Shown here: positions 21,967-32,089 of the stretch, one piece after another
How the letters are laid out: the number at the start of each line of letters is the position of its first letter
Position numbering within the stretch: position 1 is the first letter of the stretch
DNA from: an uncultured Gammaproteobacteria bacterium
GTDB taxonomy: Bacteria > Pseudomonadota > Gammaproteobacteria > Pseudomonadales > Porticoccaceae
DNA: 44,218 bases
Reading direction: 5' to 3'
Assembly: GCA_913060555.1 (NCBI GenBank)
Contig: CAJXRS010000007.1
Location: forward strand, 1 to 44,218
Notes under the pieces: model-generated
Told to the model about the DNA's origin: nothing
Seen by the model: the letters and a program-made list of their open reading frames with translations, nothing else
The model's database searches: none
Position numbers and translations under genes: made by a program

Positions 21967-23514
21967 ATGAGCGACGGCAAGACCCTGTCCCAGGCATTGG
22001 AGCCCTTCGCCGAGCGCAAGCGGGCGCTGGAGCAGATCGACTACTCGCGGCGCCATGCCAAAGGCCTGCTGTCGGCACGTGAACGAGTGGATCTGTTGTT
22101 CGACCCGGGCACCTTTCTGGAGATCGCGCCCCTGGCACGGGAAAGCGACCTGGCCCAGCAGACCAAGCCGGGGGAGACGCCCCGCGACGGCATCGTGGTC
22201 GGCTATGGCAAGGTCGACGGCCGCCGGGTGGCGGTCGCCGCCTATGACATGGCCTTTCGCGGCGGCTCCATGGGCAAGGTCTGCGAGTGGAAGTTCACCC
22301 GGCTCAAGCGCATGGTGCAGGAGCAGGGCGTCCCCCTGGTGGTCCTGACCGAGGGCACCGGCGCGCGCCTGGAGGAGGAGGTCAGCTCCCAGGGCGCCTA
22401 CGACAATCCGCAGTTTGCCAACCTGGTTGCGCTGAGCGGCTATGTGCCCATCGTGGTCGCGGTGATGGGGTTGTGCGTGGGCGGCCACGCCAACCTGACC
22501 GCGATCGGGGATTTCGTCCCCATGACCCAGGGCGCATGCATGATGATCGCCGGGCCCCAGCTGTTGCGCACCAAGATGGGCATAGACACCAGTCTGGAAG
22601 AGCTGGGCAGCGCCAAGAAACACGTCGAGCGCTCCGGGATGGCGGACCTGATGGTCGCGGACGACCGCGATTGCATCGAGCGGATCAAGGAGTTTCTGTC
22701 CTACGTTCCCGAAAACTGCAACCAGGCGCCGCCGCGCCGCCCGACCCGGGACCGCCCCGACCGGCGCTGTGACGAACTGCTCGAGCTGGTGCCGGCGGAC
22801 CTGCGCTACGCCTATGACGTCCGCAAGGTGGTACGCAGCATCGTCGATGACGGCCGCTGTTTCGAGCTCAAGCCCAGATTCGCGCCCAATGCCGTCACCG
22901 CATTGGCGCATATGGACGGCCGCGCGGTGGGCATCATCGCCAACCAGCCCAATCACATCTCCGGGACCCTGGACGTCAAGGCCTGCCAGAAGATCTGCCG
23001 GTTCATCAACTTCTGCGATGCCTTCGGCTTCGCGCTGATCTTTCTGCAGGACATCCCGGGGTTCTATCCCGGACCCCAGTCCGAAGAGGACGGCATCATC
23101 CGCTGGTCCACCCGGATGCTCTACGAGATCGAGCATGCCACGGTGCCGCGCTTTACAGTGATGCTGCGCAAGGCCTACGGGTTGGCCCACTACGGCATGA
23201 ACAGCCTGGGCATGCGGCCGGACCTGCTGGTCGCCTGGCCGCTGGCGTCGTTCAGTGCCATCTCTCCGGACGATGCCGTCGAGGTGCTGTTCGGCAAGCA
23301 GCTCGCGCAGCAGGAAGATGGCGAACGCCGCAAGCAAGAGTTGATCGAAGAGTTTCGCGCCAAGATCGGCATTCTGCCCGCCGCCGAAGCGGCCCTGGTC
23401 GACGATGTGATCGACCCGGCCGACACCAGGCGGGTGCTGATTCAGGCGCTCGACCTCGCACGCGAGCGCCGTCCGGGTCATCCGTTCAAGCGGCGCGGCA
23501 TCACCCCGATCTGA
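21967..23514 (+). CDS. Acyl-CoA carboxylase carboxyltransferase subunit
   Basis: Carboxyl transferase domain; RERVDLLFDPGTFLEI, GGHANLTAIGDF, ...FLQDIPGFYPGPQSEEDG. Confidence 0.9.
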   Translation: MSDGKTLSQALEPFAERKRALEQIDYSRRHAKGLLSARERVDLLFDPGTFLEIAPLARESDLAQQTKPGETPRDGIVVGYGKVDGRRVAVAAYDMAFRGGSMGKVCEWKFTRLKRMVQEQGVPLVVLTEGTGARLEEEVSSQGAYDNPQFANLVALSGYVPIVVAVMGLCVGGHANLTAIGDFVPMTQGACMMIAGPQLLRTKMGIDTSLEELGSAKKHVERSGMADLMVADDRDCIERIKEFLSYVPENCNQAPPRRPTRDRPDRRCDELLELVPADLRYAYDVRKVVRSIVDDGRCFELKPRFAPNAVTALAHMDGRAVGIIANQPNHISGTLDVKACQKICRFINFCDAFGFALIFLQDIPGFYPGPQSEEDGIIRWSTRMLYEIEHATVPRFTVMLRKAYGLAHYGMNSLGMRPDLLVAWPLASFSAISPDDAVEVLFGKQLAQQEDGERRKQELIEEFRAKIGILPAAEAALVDDVIDPADTRRVLIQALDLARERRPGHPFKRRGITPI

Positions 23515-23521
23515 ATGTCGG

Positions 23522-24292
23522 TCAGCTATCGCCGGTCGGCTTTTCCCGTTGCCCGGCGGTCAGTTGCTCGATCAGCTCCATGGGCAGCGGAAAGACGATG
23601 GTATTGGTCTTTTCACCGGCGATGCCGGTCAGGGTCTGCAGGTAGCGCAGCTGGATGGCCTGGGGCTGCTGAGCCAGGATGCGGGCCGCTGCGAGCAGCT
23701 TTTCCGACGCCTGCAGCTCGCCTTCGGCATGGATCACCTTGGCTCGTCGGGTGCGTTCTTCCTCGGCCTGCCGGGCGATGGCGCGGATCATGGTCTCGTT
23801 CAGGTCGACGTGCTTGATCTCGACGTTGCTGACCTTGATGCCCCAGGCGTCCGTCTGGGTGTCGAGGATATTCTGGATGTCGACGTTCAGCCGATCGCGC
23901 TGCGACAGCATCTCGTCGAGCTCGTGCTGACCCAGCACCGATCGCAGCGTGGTCTGCGCCAGCTGGCTGGTGGCGTCCAGATAGTCCTCCACCTGGATGA
24001 TGGCGCGCTCCGGGTCCATGACCCGGAAATAGACCACCGCGTTGACCTCGACCGAAACATTGTCGCGGGAGATTACGTCCTGGCTGGGCACGTCCATGAC
24101 CAGGATGCGCAGGTCCACCCGGACCATTTGCTGGATGCCCGGGATGATGATGATGAATCCGGGTCCCTTCACCTTCCAGAAGCGCCCCAAAGTGAATACC
24201 ACGCCGCGCTCGTATTCGCGGAGAATCTTGATCGCGCTGGCGAGAAAGACCACCAGCAGCAGCAAGAGGGTATAGAGCGGATATTGCATCAT
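23522..24292 (-). CDS. Slipin family protein (stomatin/prohibitin-like)
   Basis: [42 protein letters not shown] signature; overlaps the NfeD start. Confidence 0.94.
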   Translation of the reverse strand: MMQYPLYTLLLLLVVFLASAIKILREYERGVVFTLGRFWKVKGPGFIIIIPGIQQMVRVDLRILVMDVPSQDVISRDNVSVEVNAVVYFRVMDPERAIIQVEDYLDATSQLAQTTLRSVLGQHELDEMLSQRDRLNVDIQNILDTQTDAWGIKVSNVEIKHVDLNETMIRAIARQAEEERTRRAKVIHAEGELQASEKLLAAARILAQQPQAIQLRYLQTLTGIAGEKTNTIVFPLPMELIEQLTAGQREKPTGDS

Positions 24293-25674
24293 GGGGATGT
24301 CTCCGTGGTGTCGGTCCCTTCGGGTTCCAGGTCCAGGGTCAGGCCGTCGACCGCGGTGATCCTGGCATAGTCGCCGCGTTTCAACGGTGTCCGGCAGCGA
24401 CCGCGCCAGGATTCGCTGTGGACGAACACCCGGCCCTGGCCGTTTTCGAAATCGTCGAGTACGCGGGCGCTGGCTCCGAGCATTTGGTCGACGCCCGAGA
24501 CCACGGCGCGGCGCCGGGATGACAGCGCCATGCTCAGAATCGCGGCCAGGGCGAGGGCGGAGGCGACGGCCGTGGTGGCGATCACCGAGAGATAGATACG
24601 GAAACTGGGCAGCTCGGTGTCCATCAGGATGATGGAACCGATCACGAAGGCGATTACCCCGCCGATACCCAGCATGCCGAAACTGGGCTGAAAGGCCTCG
24701 GCGATCATGAAGCCGATGCCGAGCAGAATCAGGCCAATGCCGGCGTAGTTCACGGGCAACATCTGGAAGGCGTAGAGCGCGAGCAGCAGGCAGATGGCCC
24801 CCACGATGCCGGGGATCAGCCCGCCCGGATTGTAGAACTCCAGCAGCAGGCCATAGATGCCCGCCAGCATCAGGAGATAGGCGATATTGGGATTGGTCAG
24901 CACGCCCAGCAGCCGGGAGCGCCAGTCCGGCAGCAGTTCGGTGACCTGGAGCCCCGCGGTATGCAGGGTCATCTCGCGGCCGTTCACTGTTACCACCCGG
25001 CCGTCCATGCGCTCGAGGAGATCCTCGATATCCGTGGCGATCAGGTCGATGACATTGTTTTCCAGCGCTTCGCTGGCTTGCAGGCTGACGGCTTCCCGTA
25101 CCGCCTGCTCCGCCCAGTCGGCGTTGCGCTCATGCAGTTCCGCGAGGCCGCGGATATAGGCGGCGGCATCATTGATCGCCTTGCGCTCCATGGCGCTCTT
25201 GCCGTCCTCGGTGCCGGAATCCGAGGTTTTGTCCGCCTGGCTATCCGGTTCATCCTGCCCGGGTGACAGCCCGCCGATCGCCACCGGGGTCGCGGCGCCG
25301 AGATTGGTGCCCGGCGCCATCGCGGCGACATGGCTGGCGTAGAGGATATAGGTGCCGGCACTGGCAGCGCGGGCGCCGGTGGGCGCGACATAGGTGGCGA
25401 TGGGAATGGGCGATGCAGTGATACGGCGAATCATGGCGCGCATCGCGGTATCCAGGCCGCCAGGGGTGTCCATGCGCAGAATGATCACCCGGGGCGCGAG
25501 CTCTCGCGCTTTCTCCAGAGACCGCTCCAGATAGTCGTCCGTTGCCGGCCCTATGGCTCCTTCAATGGACAGCAGGACGGCGCCATCGCCTTCCTCGGGC
25601 GAAGGTTCGCCGATGACTGCGGCGGCGAGCGCCGACAGGATCAGCAAGAACAGGAGACGGCTGCTGGTGGCCAT
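24289..25674 (-). CDS. NfeD-family membrane serine protease (ClpP-like domain plus C-terminal NfeD domain)
   Basis: [37 protein letters not shown] segments; C-terminal NfeD OB-fold. Confidence 0.92.
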   Translation of the reverse strand: MATSSRLLFLLILSALAAAVIGEPSPEEGDGAVLLSIEGAIGPATDDYLERSLEKARELAPRVIILRMDTPGGLDTAMRAMIRRITASPIPIATYVAPTGARAASAGTYILYASHVAAMAPGTNLGAATPVAIGGLSPGQDEPDSQADKTSDSGTEDGKSAMERKAINDAAAYIRGLAELHERNADWAEQAVREAVSLQASEALENNVIDLIATDIEDLLERMDGRVVTVNGREMTLHTAGLQVTELLPDWRSRLLGVLTNPNIAYLLMLAGIYGLLLEFYNPGGLIPGIVGAICLLLALYAFQMLPVNYAGIGLILLGIGFMIAEAFQPSFGMLGIGGVIAFVIGSIILMDTELPSFRIYLSVIATTAVASALALAAILSMALSSRRRAVVSGVDQMLGASARVLDDFENGQGRVFVHSESWRGRCRTPLKRGDYARITAVDGLTLDLEPEGTDTTETSP

Positions 25675-25764
25675 GAAACTCCGGACCTTGGACTACGTCC
25701 GTTCTACCAGTGTCACGGGGTTACGGCAAGTTACCGGCAGCGGCTTGTGGGGTTTGACGGCCTA

Positions 25765-25890
25765 CTGAAAAGCCTTGGCGAGGGGGCGAATGCAAGGCAG
25801 AAATGGCCCAACAGGCGGAGTTCACTGGTGGTAAATGAGCACTTTGCGGTCATTTTCAACGCGCCAGACGCAACGCAGGTGGTTTTTCAG
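25765..25890. repeat. Candidate short interspersed repeat / MITE-like element with CTGAAAA(A/G)CC ends
   Basis: Begins CTGAAAAGCC (25765-25774) and ends GGTTTTTCAG (25881-25890), an imperfect terminal inverted repeat, in non-coding DNA between nfeD and the cytochrome gene. Confidence 0.5.
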
Positions 25891-25934
25891 CGATCTGTTG
25901 ACGTCGCGGTGGGCCGACGGCTGCCGCGATAATG

Positions 25935-25962
25935 GTCGGGGCCGCGCAAGTGCGGCCCCGAC
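25935..25962 (-). terminator. Candidate terminator hairpin downstream of the cytochrome gene
   Basis: GTCGGGGCCGC-6 nt-GCGGCCCCGAC, perfect 11-bp stem; weak U-tract (CATTATC) on the minus strand. Confidence 0.55.
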
Positions 25963-25989
25963 ACGGACACGGGTATAGGCCCAGGGGTA

Positions 25990-26412
25990 TTACCGACTGT
26001 TTTCCACCATATAGTCGACCGTATCCTTGAGCTCCGCATCGGAGCAATCCATGCACAGGCCCTTGGGCGGCATGCCCAGAAAGCCGTTGATGGCACTGGC
26101 GTAGAGGGTGTCCATGCCCTTGTCGATGCGAGGTTTCCAGGCCTCGACGTCGCCGAGCTTGGGTGCCCCGGCCACCCCGCTGGCATGGCACGTCGAACAC
26201 TTGGCCTGGTAGATTTCCTCGGCGGAACGCGCGCCGCCGCTCGACGCCTGGGCGGTAGCTCCCTGGGCGACGACCTCACCGGGAGGTGTAATTCGCTCGG
26301 CGATTTGCGCTTCGACTTCCGGTGGTGTGGGCTGTGTGTCTTCTTTCGCCCCGCAGGCACCGAATGTGACGCTCATCATTACCAGAGCTGTCACCCCGAG
26401 GACTCTCTTCAT
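25990..26412 (-). CDS. c-type cytochrome (cytochrome c5-like), putative lipoprotein
   Basis: MKRVLGVTALVMMSVTFGACG signal/lipobox, CSTCH heme motif, GMPPKG. Confidence 0.92.
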   Translation of the reverse strand: MKRVLGVTALVMMSVTFGACGAKEDTQPTPPEVEAQIAERITPPGEVVAQGATAQASSGGARSAEEIYQAKCSTCHASGVAGAPKLGDVEAWKPRIDKGMDTLYASAINGFLGMPPKGLCMDCSDAELKDTVDYMVENSR

Positions 26413-26566
26413 CAGCCAGATCTCCTTTGCTGCAGGATAAAGCGCGATCGCGCGGCGACATTATAGACCGCGAGCCGCCCAGGGACATGACGCGGCGCAA
26501 CAAGGCGCAACAAAAGGCGGGATTCTGCTACCATGCGCGCCGTTTCCGGGGCCCGCTGCGGTTTCA

Positions 26567-26640
26567 CGCGGCCGGAACCCGGCGCCAGGGACGGGTTAGA
26601 ATCGTACCGTCAAGTTTATACGCACCCGTAGCTCAGCTGG
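26567..26640 (+). repeat. Copy 1 of direct repeat: tRNA-Arg promoter/leader plus first 19 nt of tRNA (truncated)
   Basis: 73/74 identical to 26704-26777; tRNA-like part 26622-26640 GCACCCGTAGCTCAGCTGG, then sequence diverges. Confidence 0.93.
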
Positions 26641-26685
26641 GTGCTGCCGGGCGGGGTGAGGCGAGCACGGCTCGCCGCCCGGCAC
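26641..26685 (+). other. GC-rich hairpin immediately after the truncated tRNA 5' fragment
   Basis: GTGC(TG)CCGGGC...GCCCGGCAC outer arms; GGCGAGC-ACG-GCTCGCC perfect inner stem. Confidence 0.7.
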
Positions 26686-26703
26686 ACGCCGCGCCATGGA
26701 GGG

Positions 26704-26835
<132 letters not shown>

Positions 26836-26867
26836 GCTTCGCTGCCGCCACCGTTCGGATTGCCGGC

Positions 26868-26886
26868 CCGGAATCACAGATTCCGG
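26868..26886. other. Short perfect hairpin downstream of tRNA-Arg
   Basis: CCGGAATC-ACA-GATTCCGG (8-bp stem, 3-nt loop); no strong U-tract. Confidence 0.6.
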
Positions 26887-26911
26887 TCGCTTCGGGCTGG
26901 CCAGGCGGTGC

Positions 26912-27176
26912 AGTGGGCCACGCGGCTAATTAGGTAACACTCAGAGCCACTGTGCTGGTGCGAATCAAGGCGCGTTTCGCAGGGAATGGTTGTTCCCTTG
27001 CCAAGAAACGCAACGCCGAGTCGCGCCAGCACAGTGGCTCCCGGAGGGCCGCCGCGCAAGCGCCGTGGGCTGCGTTCCGCTCGCTTGAATTGGCAAAGCC
27101 AGTCCTGCACTCGCGCGCCTTGCCCACAACGCTTGTGCGACGGCTGAGCGTTACCTCATTAGCCGCGTGGCCCACT
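26912..27176. mobile_element. 265-bp non-coding element with 33-bp terminal inverted repeats and two internal imperfect hairpins (MITE-like or structured-RNA candidate)
   Basis: 26912-26944 and 27144-27176 are inverted repeats at 31/33 positions. Internal arms: 26944-26958/27026-27040 (15/15) and 27057-27070/27122-27135 (12/14). Confidence 0.75.
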
Positions 27177-27210
27177 AGCCTCCGTCCCCTGGGGCCGGAC
27201 CGCCCTTCGC

Positions 27211-27240
27211 CCTCTCGGGTGCGCCAGCTTCGCCGCCGCC
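27211..27240 (+). repeat. Right copy of 30-bp direct repeat (detached tRNA-Arg 3' end)
   Basis: CCTCTCGGGTGCGCCAGCTTCGCCGCCGCC; 29/30 to 26820-26849, 391 bp apart. Confidence 0.92.
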
Positions 27241-27259
27241 CGACTGGGTGACTTGGCGC

Positions 27260-27988
27260 TCAGAGCGCGAGCGACCGCAGCTCCGGACTTCCGCTGTCTT
27301 CCAGGCGTGCATACCAGCCCTGCTCGGTGGTCCAGTCGCCCAGCACGATGCGCTCGCACTCGCGGTCGTCGATCCGGTAGACGTGGCGGCCGGGGCGGTG
27401 GGTGTGGCCGTGGATCATCAGTTCGGCCTGCGAGGTGCGAAAAGCCTCCGCCACTGCCTGCTCGTTGACGTCCATGATGTATTCGGGCTTGTTGCTGTTG
27501 TGACGGGTGCTGGCTTCCCGCCAGCGCTGCGCGATGCGGCGCCGCGCAGCGAGGGGCAGCCGCCGCAGCAGGGCCAGCACCCAGGGGTTGCGGATGCGGC
27601 GGCGAAATCGCTGATAGGCGGCATCGTCTGTGCACAGTGTATCGCCATGGAGGAGCAGGAGACGCCGTCCGGCGATCGACACCGACTCCTGGTCCCCCAG
27701 CAGGCGTGCTCCGGTGCTGCGCGCGAAGCGCTGTCCAACGCTGAAATCGCGGTTGCCGGCGAGAAAGTGCAGGCGGATGCCCCGTGCGCTGGCGGTGGCG
27801 AGCGCGCCGGTCACCGATTGCGCCAGTGGGCTGTCGTCGTCATCGCCGATCCAGGCTTCGAACAGATCGCCGAGGATGTACAGCGCCGGGGTTTCCGCAC
27901 CGCGCAGAAATTCCAGAAAGGCTTCGGTGACCGCGGGGCGCTCCGGGGCCAGGTGCAGGTCGGAGACGAACAGGGCCGCCGCTGGCAC
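27260..27988 (-). CDS. lpxH: UDP-2,3-diacylglucosamine diphosphatase
   Basis: LFVSDLHLAPERP, YILGDLFEAWIGDD, HFLAGNRDF, LLHGDTLC, MIHGHTHRP metallophosphoesterase motifs. Confidence 0.97.
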   Translation of the reverse strand: MPAAALFVSDLHLAPERPAVTEAFLEFLRGAETPALYILGDLFEAWIGDDDDSPLAQSVTGALATASARGIRLHFLAGNRDFSVGQRFARSTGARLLGDQESVSIAGRRLLLLHGDTLCTDDAAYQRFRRRIRNPWVLALLRRLPLAARRRIAQRWREASTRHNSNKPEYIMDVNEQAVAEAFRTSQAELMIHGHTHRPGRHVYRIDDRECERIVLGDWTTEQGWYARLEDSGSPELRSLAL

Positions 27989-27994
27989 CGGGGT

Positions 27995-28504
27995 TCAGCG
28001 CTCCCGGTAGGCTTCCGAAACGGTGACCTGTTCGATCTCGACCGGGGAGAGCGGCACGTTTTGATGAAGACCGGAATTGCCGGTGGGCACGGCCTTGATC
28101 TGCTCCACCACGTCCATGCCGCTGACCACGCGGCCGAACACCGCATAGCCCCAGCCGCGCGGATTCTTGCCGCTGTGGTTGAGGAAGTCGTTGTCCGCCA
28201 CATTGATGAAGAATTGCGAGGACGCCGAGTGGGGATCGTTGGTGCGCGCCATGGCCAGGGTGCCGGCGTCGTTTTTGAGGCCGTTGTCGGCCTCGTTCTC
28301 GATCGGTGCGCGGGTCTCCTTCTGGCGCATCTCGGCATCCATCCCGCCGCCCTGGATCATGAAACCGTCGATCACGCGGTGGAATACGGTGCCGGCGTAG
28401 AAGCCTTCGCGGCAGTACTGCAGGAAATTCGCTGCGCTTGCGGGTGCGCGCTCGAAATCGAGTTCGATGTCGATGGCGCCGTAATTGGTGTGCAGAGTGA
28501 TCAT
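27995..28504 (-). CDS. ppiB: Cyclophilin-type peptidyl-prolyl isomerase
   Basis: [53 protein letters not shown]... Confidence 0.96.
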   Translation of the reverse strand: MITLHTNYGAIDIELDFERAPASAANFLQYCREGFYAGTVFHRVIDGFMIQGGGMDAEMRQKETRAPIENEADNGLKNDAGTLAMARTNDPHSASSQFFINVADNDFLNHSGKNPRGWGYAVFGRVVSGMDVVEQIKAVPTGNSGLHQNVPLSPVEIEQVTVSEAYRER

Positions 28505-28676
28505 GGGGCGGTTTCTGGCTCGCGGAGGGGTTGCATGATAAAGCCTGATGGTGGTCATGGGAATCGCCGCTCCGCGCCACCCCGTTTCGCGGCCACGTTT
28601 CGCCGCCCCCGGGCGGGGGCTATAATCTGCGGCCTTTTTCCCGCTTTCCGTCCGATCGGTCAGCGCCCGAACCCGC

Positions 28677-30365
28677 ATGGCAAGGTCCGCGATGGATTCC
28701 GAAAAACCGCGCAATTTCATCCAGCAGATCATCGAGCGGGATCTCTCCGCCGGTGTCGTCACGCAGATCGTGACCCGATTTCCGCCGGAGCCCAACGGCT
28801 ATCTGCATATTGGTCACGCCAAGTCCATCTGCCTCAATTTTGGCCTTGCCGAGCAGTATGGCGGCGCCTGCCATCTGCGCTTCGACGACACCAACCCCGA
28901 AGCCGAGAGCGAAGAGTTCGTCAATGCGATCATTGAGGACGTGCGCTGGCTGGGGTTTGCCTGGCACGGGCCGGTGCGTTACGCCTCGGACTATTTCGAG
29001 CAATTGCATGCCTGGGCGCTGCATTTGATCGAGGCGGGCAAGGCCTATGTCTGCGAGCTCACTGCGGAGCAGATCCGCGACTATCGCGGCACGCTCACTG
29101 AGCCCGGCCGGCCCAGTCCCTACCGCGACCGGCCGGTGGCGGAGAGCCTGGCCCTGTTCGAAGCCATGCGCGCCGGTGAGGTGGAAGAGGGCTGCATGGC
29201 GTTGCGCGCCCGGATCGATATGGCCTCGCCCAATATCAATCTGCGCGACCCCGTGCTCTACCGGGTCAAGCGGGTCGCCCACCACCGCAGCGGCACGCGC
29301 TGGAACATCTACCCATCCTATGACTACGCCCATGGCCAGGAAGATGCCATCGAGGGTGTCACCCACTCCATCTGTACCCTGGAGTTCGAGGATCACCGGC
29401 CGCTGTACGACTGGTTGATCGACAATTTGCCGGTGCCCAGCCGGCCGCGCCAATACGAATTCGGCCGTCTCAACCTCAACTACACCGTCACCAGCAAGCG
29501 TAAGCTCCGGCAACTGGTTGCCGAGGGCGATGTCGACGGCTGGGACGATCCGCGCCTGCCGACCCTCGCCGGCCTGCGCCGGCGGGGAGTCTCGCCCGCG
29601 GCGATCCGCGCCTTCTGTGACAGCCTCGCGGTCGCCAAGACCGACGGCGTCGTCGACATGGCCCAGTTCGAGCATTTCATCCGCGCGGATCTCAATGAAT
29701 CCGCACCGCGCGCCCTCTGCGTGCTGCGACCGCTGCGACTGCGCTTGACCAACTGGCCGGCGGCCGAGATCCAGACGCTGCGCCTGCCCAACCATCCACA
29801 GCGCCCGCAGCTGGGCGAGCGCGAGCTGGCCTTCGGCGCGGCCCTGTACATCGACCGCGACGATTTCAGCACCGATACCTCCCTGTCACGGAAGCGTTTC
29901 AAGCGCCTGGTGCTGGGCGACTGGGTGCGCCTGCGCGGCGCCTATGTGATCCGCGCCGAAGACGTGGTTCGCGATGCCGCCGGCGAGGTGGTCGAGGTGC
30001 TGGCACGCATCGAGCCGGATACCCTGGGCGCCGATCCGCCGGCCGGCATCCGCCCCCGCGGGGTCATTCACTGGGTCGATGCGGGCACCGCGGTCGATTG
30101 TGAGGTGCGGCTCTACGACCGGTTGTTTGCGGAGCCCGATCCGGAGGCCGCGGGCGATTTCCGGCAGGCGCTCAACCCGGAGTCGCTCCAGGTACGGCAA
30201 GGCTGCAAGGCGGAGTCCACCCTCGCCGGCGCCGTACCCGGCGCCGCCCTGCAGTTCGAGCGCGAGGGATACTTCTGCCGTGATCCCCGCGCCGGCGAAC
30301 GTCTGGTCTTCAATCGCACCATCGCCTTGCGGGACACCTGGGCGCGGCAGGGTGGCGAGGGCTGA
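28677..30365 (+). CDS. glnS: Glutaminyl-tRNA synthetase (start 28677 or 28692)
   Basis: [29 protein letters not shown] motif; [12 protein letters not shown]. Confidence 0.97.
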   Translation: MARSAMDSEKPRNFIQQIIERDLSAGVVTQIVTRFPPEPNGYLHIGHAKSICLNFGLAEQYGGACHLRFDDTNPEAESEEFVNAIIEDVRWLGFAWHGPVRYASDYFEQLHAWALHLIEAGKAYVCELTAEQIRDYRGTLTEPGRPSPYRDRPVAESLALFEAMRAGEVEEGCMALRARIDMASPNINLRDPVLYRVKRVAHHRSGTRWNIYPSYDYAHGQEDAIEGVTHSICTLEFEDHRPLYDWLIDNLPVPSRPRQYEFGRLNLNYTVTSKRKLRQLVAEGDVDGWDDPRLPTLAGLRRRGVSPAAIRAFCDSLAVAKTDGVVDMAQFEHFIRADLNESAPRALCVLRPLRLRLTNWPAAEIQTLRLPNHPQRPQLGERELAFGAALYIDRDDFSTDTSLSRKRFKRLVLGDWVRLRGAYVIRAEDVVRDAAGEVVEVLARIEPDTLGADPPAGIRPRGVIHWVDAGTAVDCEVRLYDRLFAEPDPEAAGDFRQALNPESLQVRQGCKAESTLAGAVPGAALQFEREGYFCRDPRAGERLVFNRTIALRDTWARQGGEG

Positions 30366-30369
30366 GGAT

Positions 30370-31770
30370 ATGGAGCTGATCATTTACAACACCCTGGCCC
30401 GGCGCAAGGAGCCCTTTCGGCCCATCGAGCCCGGCCGGATCCGCATGTATGTCTGCGGTATCACCGTCTATGACCTGTGCCACGTCGGTCATGCCCGGGT
30501 GCTGGTCTGTTTCGATGCCATCGTCCGCTATCTGCGCAGCCGTGGCTGGGATGTCACCTATGTCCGCAACATCACAGACATCGACGACAAGATTCTCAAT
30601 CGCGCCGCCGACAATAACGAGCCCTTCACCGCACTGACCGAACGCATGATCGAGGCCATGCATCGGGACGAGCGCGCCCTGGGGGTGCTGCCGCCGGATA
30701 TCGAGCCACGCGCCACTGCACACATCGGGGACATCCTCGACATGGTGGAAACCCTGGTCGACAACCACTATGCCTACGCGGCCGCCAATGGTGACGTCTA
30801 CTACCGGGTCAAGCGTTTTCCCGAGTATGGCAAGCTCAGCGGCAAGGATCCCGAGGCGCTGCTCGCCGGTGCCCGCGTCGATCCCGACGAGGCCAAGGAG
30901 GATCCCCGCGACTTCGCACTGTGGAAGGCCGCAGCTGCCGATGACGTGGGCTGGGATTCGCCCTGGGGTCGCGGCCGCCCCGGCTGGCATATCGAGTGTT
31001 CGGCGATGTCCACCTGTCATCTGGGCGATACCTTCGACGTTCACGGCGGCGGTCCGGATTTGCCCTTCCCGCACCACGAGAACGAAATCGCCCAGAGCGA
31101 GGCGGCGACCGGCAAGCCCTATGTGCACTACTGGATGCACGCCGGACCGGTGCGGGTCGACGACGAGAAGATGTCCAAGTCGCTGGGCAACTTCTTCACG
31201 ATTCGGGAAGTGCTGGAAAGCTACCATCCGGAAGTGGTGCGCTACTTCCTGCTTTCCAGCCACTACCGCAGCCCCATCAACTATTCCGAGGACAATCTGC
31301 GCGAGGCCAAGGCGGCCCTGGATGGCCTCTACTTCGCGCTACGCGGGCGCACCGCAGGCGCGCTGCCGCCGGCGGCAGCGCAGTTGTGGGAAACCGCCGC
31401 CGGCAGTCGTTTCGCGGCCGCCATGGATGACGACTTCAATACCCGCGAGGCGATCGCGGTCCTGCAGGAGCTGGCGGGGCGGATCAACCAGTGCGCGCGC
31501 GAGGGCGGCGAAACCGCCTCACTGGTCGCCGAACTGTTGGGGTTGGGGGCAGTTCTGGGGTTGGCGCAGCAGGATCCGGAGACCTATTTCCAGGGCTCGG
31601 GCGCCGCGGATGACCACGACGCCGACACCGTCGAGCGTTTGATCGCCGAGCGCAACCAGGCCCGCGCCGCGCGGGATTTCGCCCGTGCCGACGCGATTCG
31701 CGACCAACTCAAGGCCGCGGGCATCGTGCTCGAGGATGTACGCGGGGAGACGCGCTGGCGCCGCGAGTGA
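30370..31770 (+). CDS. cysS: Cysteinyl-tRNA synthetase
   Basis: [34 protein letters not shown]. Confidence 0.97.
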   Translation: MELIIYNTLARRKEPFRPIEPGRIRMYVCGITVYDLCHVGHARVLVCFDAIVRYLRSRGWDVTYVRNITDIDDKILNRAADNNEPFTALTERMIEAMHRDERALGVLPPDIEPRATAHIGDILDMVETLVDNHYAYAAANGDVYYRVKRFPEYGKLSGKDPEALLAGARVDPDEAKEDPRDFALWKAAAADDVGWDSPWGRGRPGWHIECSAMSTCHLGDTFDVHGGGPDLPFPHHENEIAQSEAATGKPYVHYWMHAGPVRVDDEKMSKSLGNFFTIREVLESYHPEVVRYFLLSSHYRSPINYSEDNLREAKAALDGLYFALRGRTAGALPPAAAQLWETAAGSRFAAAMDDDFNTREAIAVLQELAGRINQCAREGGETASLVAELLGLGAVLGLAQQDPETYFQGSGAADDHDADTVERLIAERNQARAARDFARADAIRDQLKAAGIVLEDVRGETRWRRE

Positions 31771-31930
31771 CGCTGCGCCCGGTGCATCGTCCAGCCATGG
31801 ACTGGAGCACGGCATCGGGCCGTCGCGCTTGTAGTGGCCCACTAGAGCCGGGTCATCGACCGGGGTTGGCCGCCTGTTGCCGTGGCGGGTCCCTGAAGAC
31901 CAGGGAATCGAAAGCCAGGGAAGAAAAGAT

Positions 31931-32006
31931 GGCGCACCCGGAGAGATTCGAACTCCCGACCACCTGGTTCGTAGCCAGGTACTCTATCCAACTGAGCTAC
32001 GGGTGC
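31931..32006 (-). tRNA. tRNA-Arg (anticodon ACG)
   Basis: Minus strand GCACCCGTAGCTCAGTTGG...CCTGG-CTACGAA-CCAGG...CGGGTGCGCCA. Confidence 0.94.
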
Positions 32007-32089
32007 GAGGGCGGCTACTATAGGCAAGCGCCTGCCACCGGTCAAGAAAAAGGCGCCCGACCCGGGATCGTCCGGGCCGGGCAGATGCC

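Noticed and set aside
20329-23481. 1050-aa minus-strand ORF antisense to metE and the carboxyltransferase gene
   Set aside because: Shadow ORF from GC-rich codon bias; Gln/His/Arg/Gly-rich with no recognisable domain, opposite two clear genes and crossing their intergenic gap.
26912-27176. Integron attC interpretation of the inverted-repeat element
   Set aside because: The ends contain GTTAC/GTAAC but not RYYYAAC...GTTRRRY core sites, and there is no cassette array or integrase.
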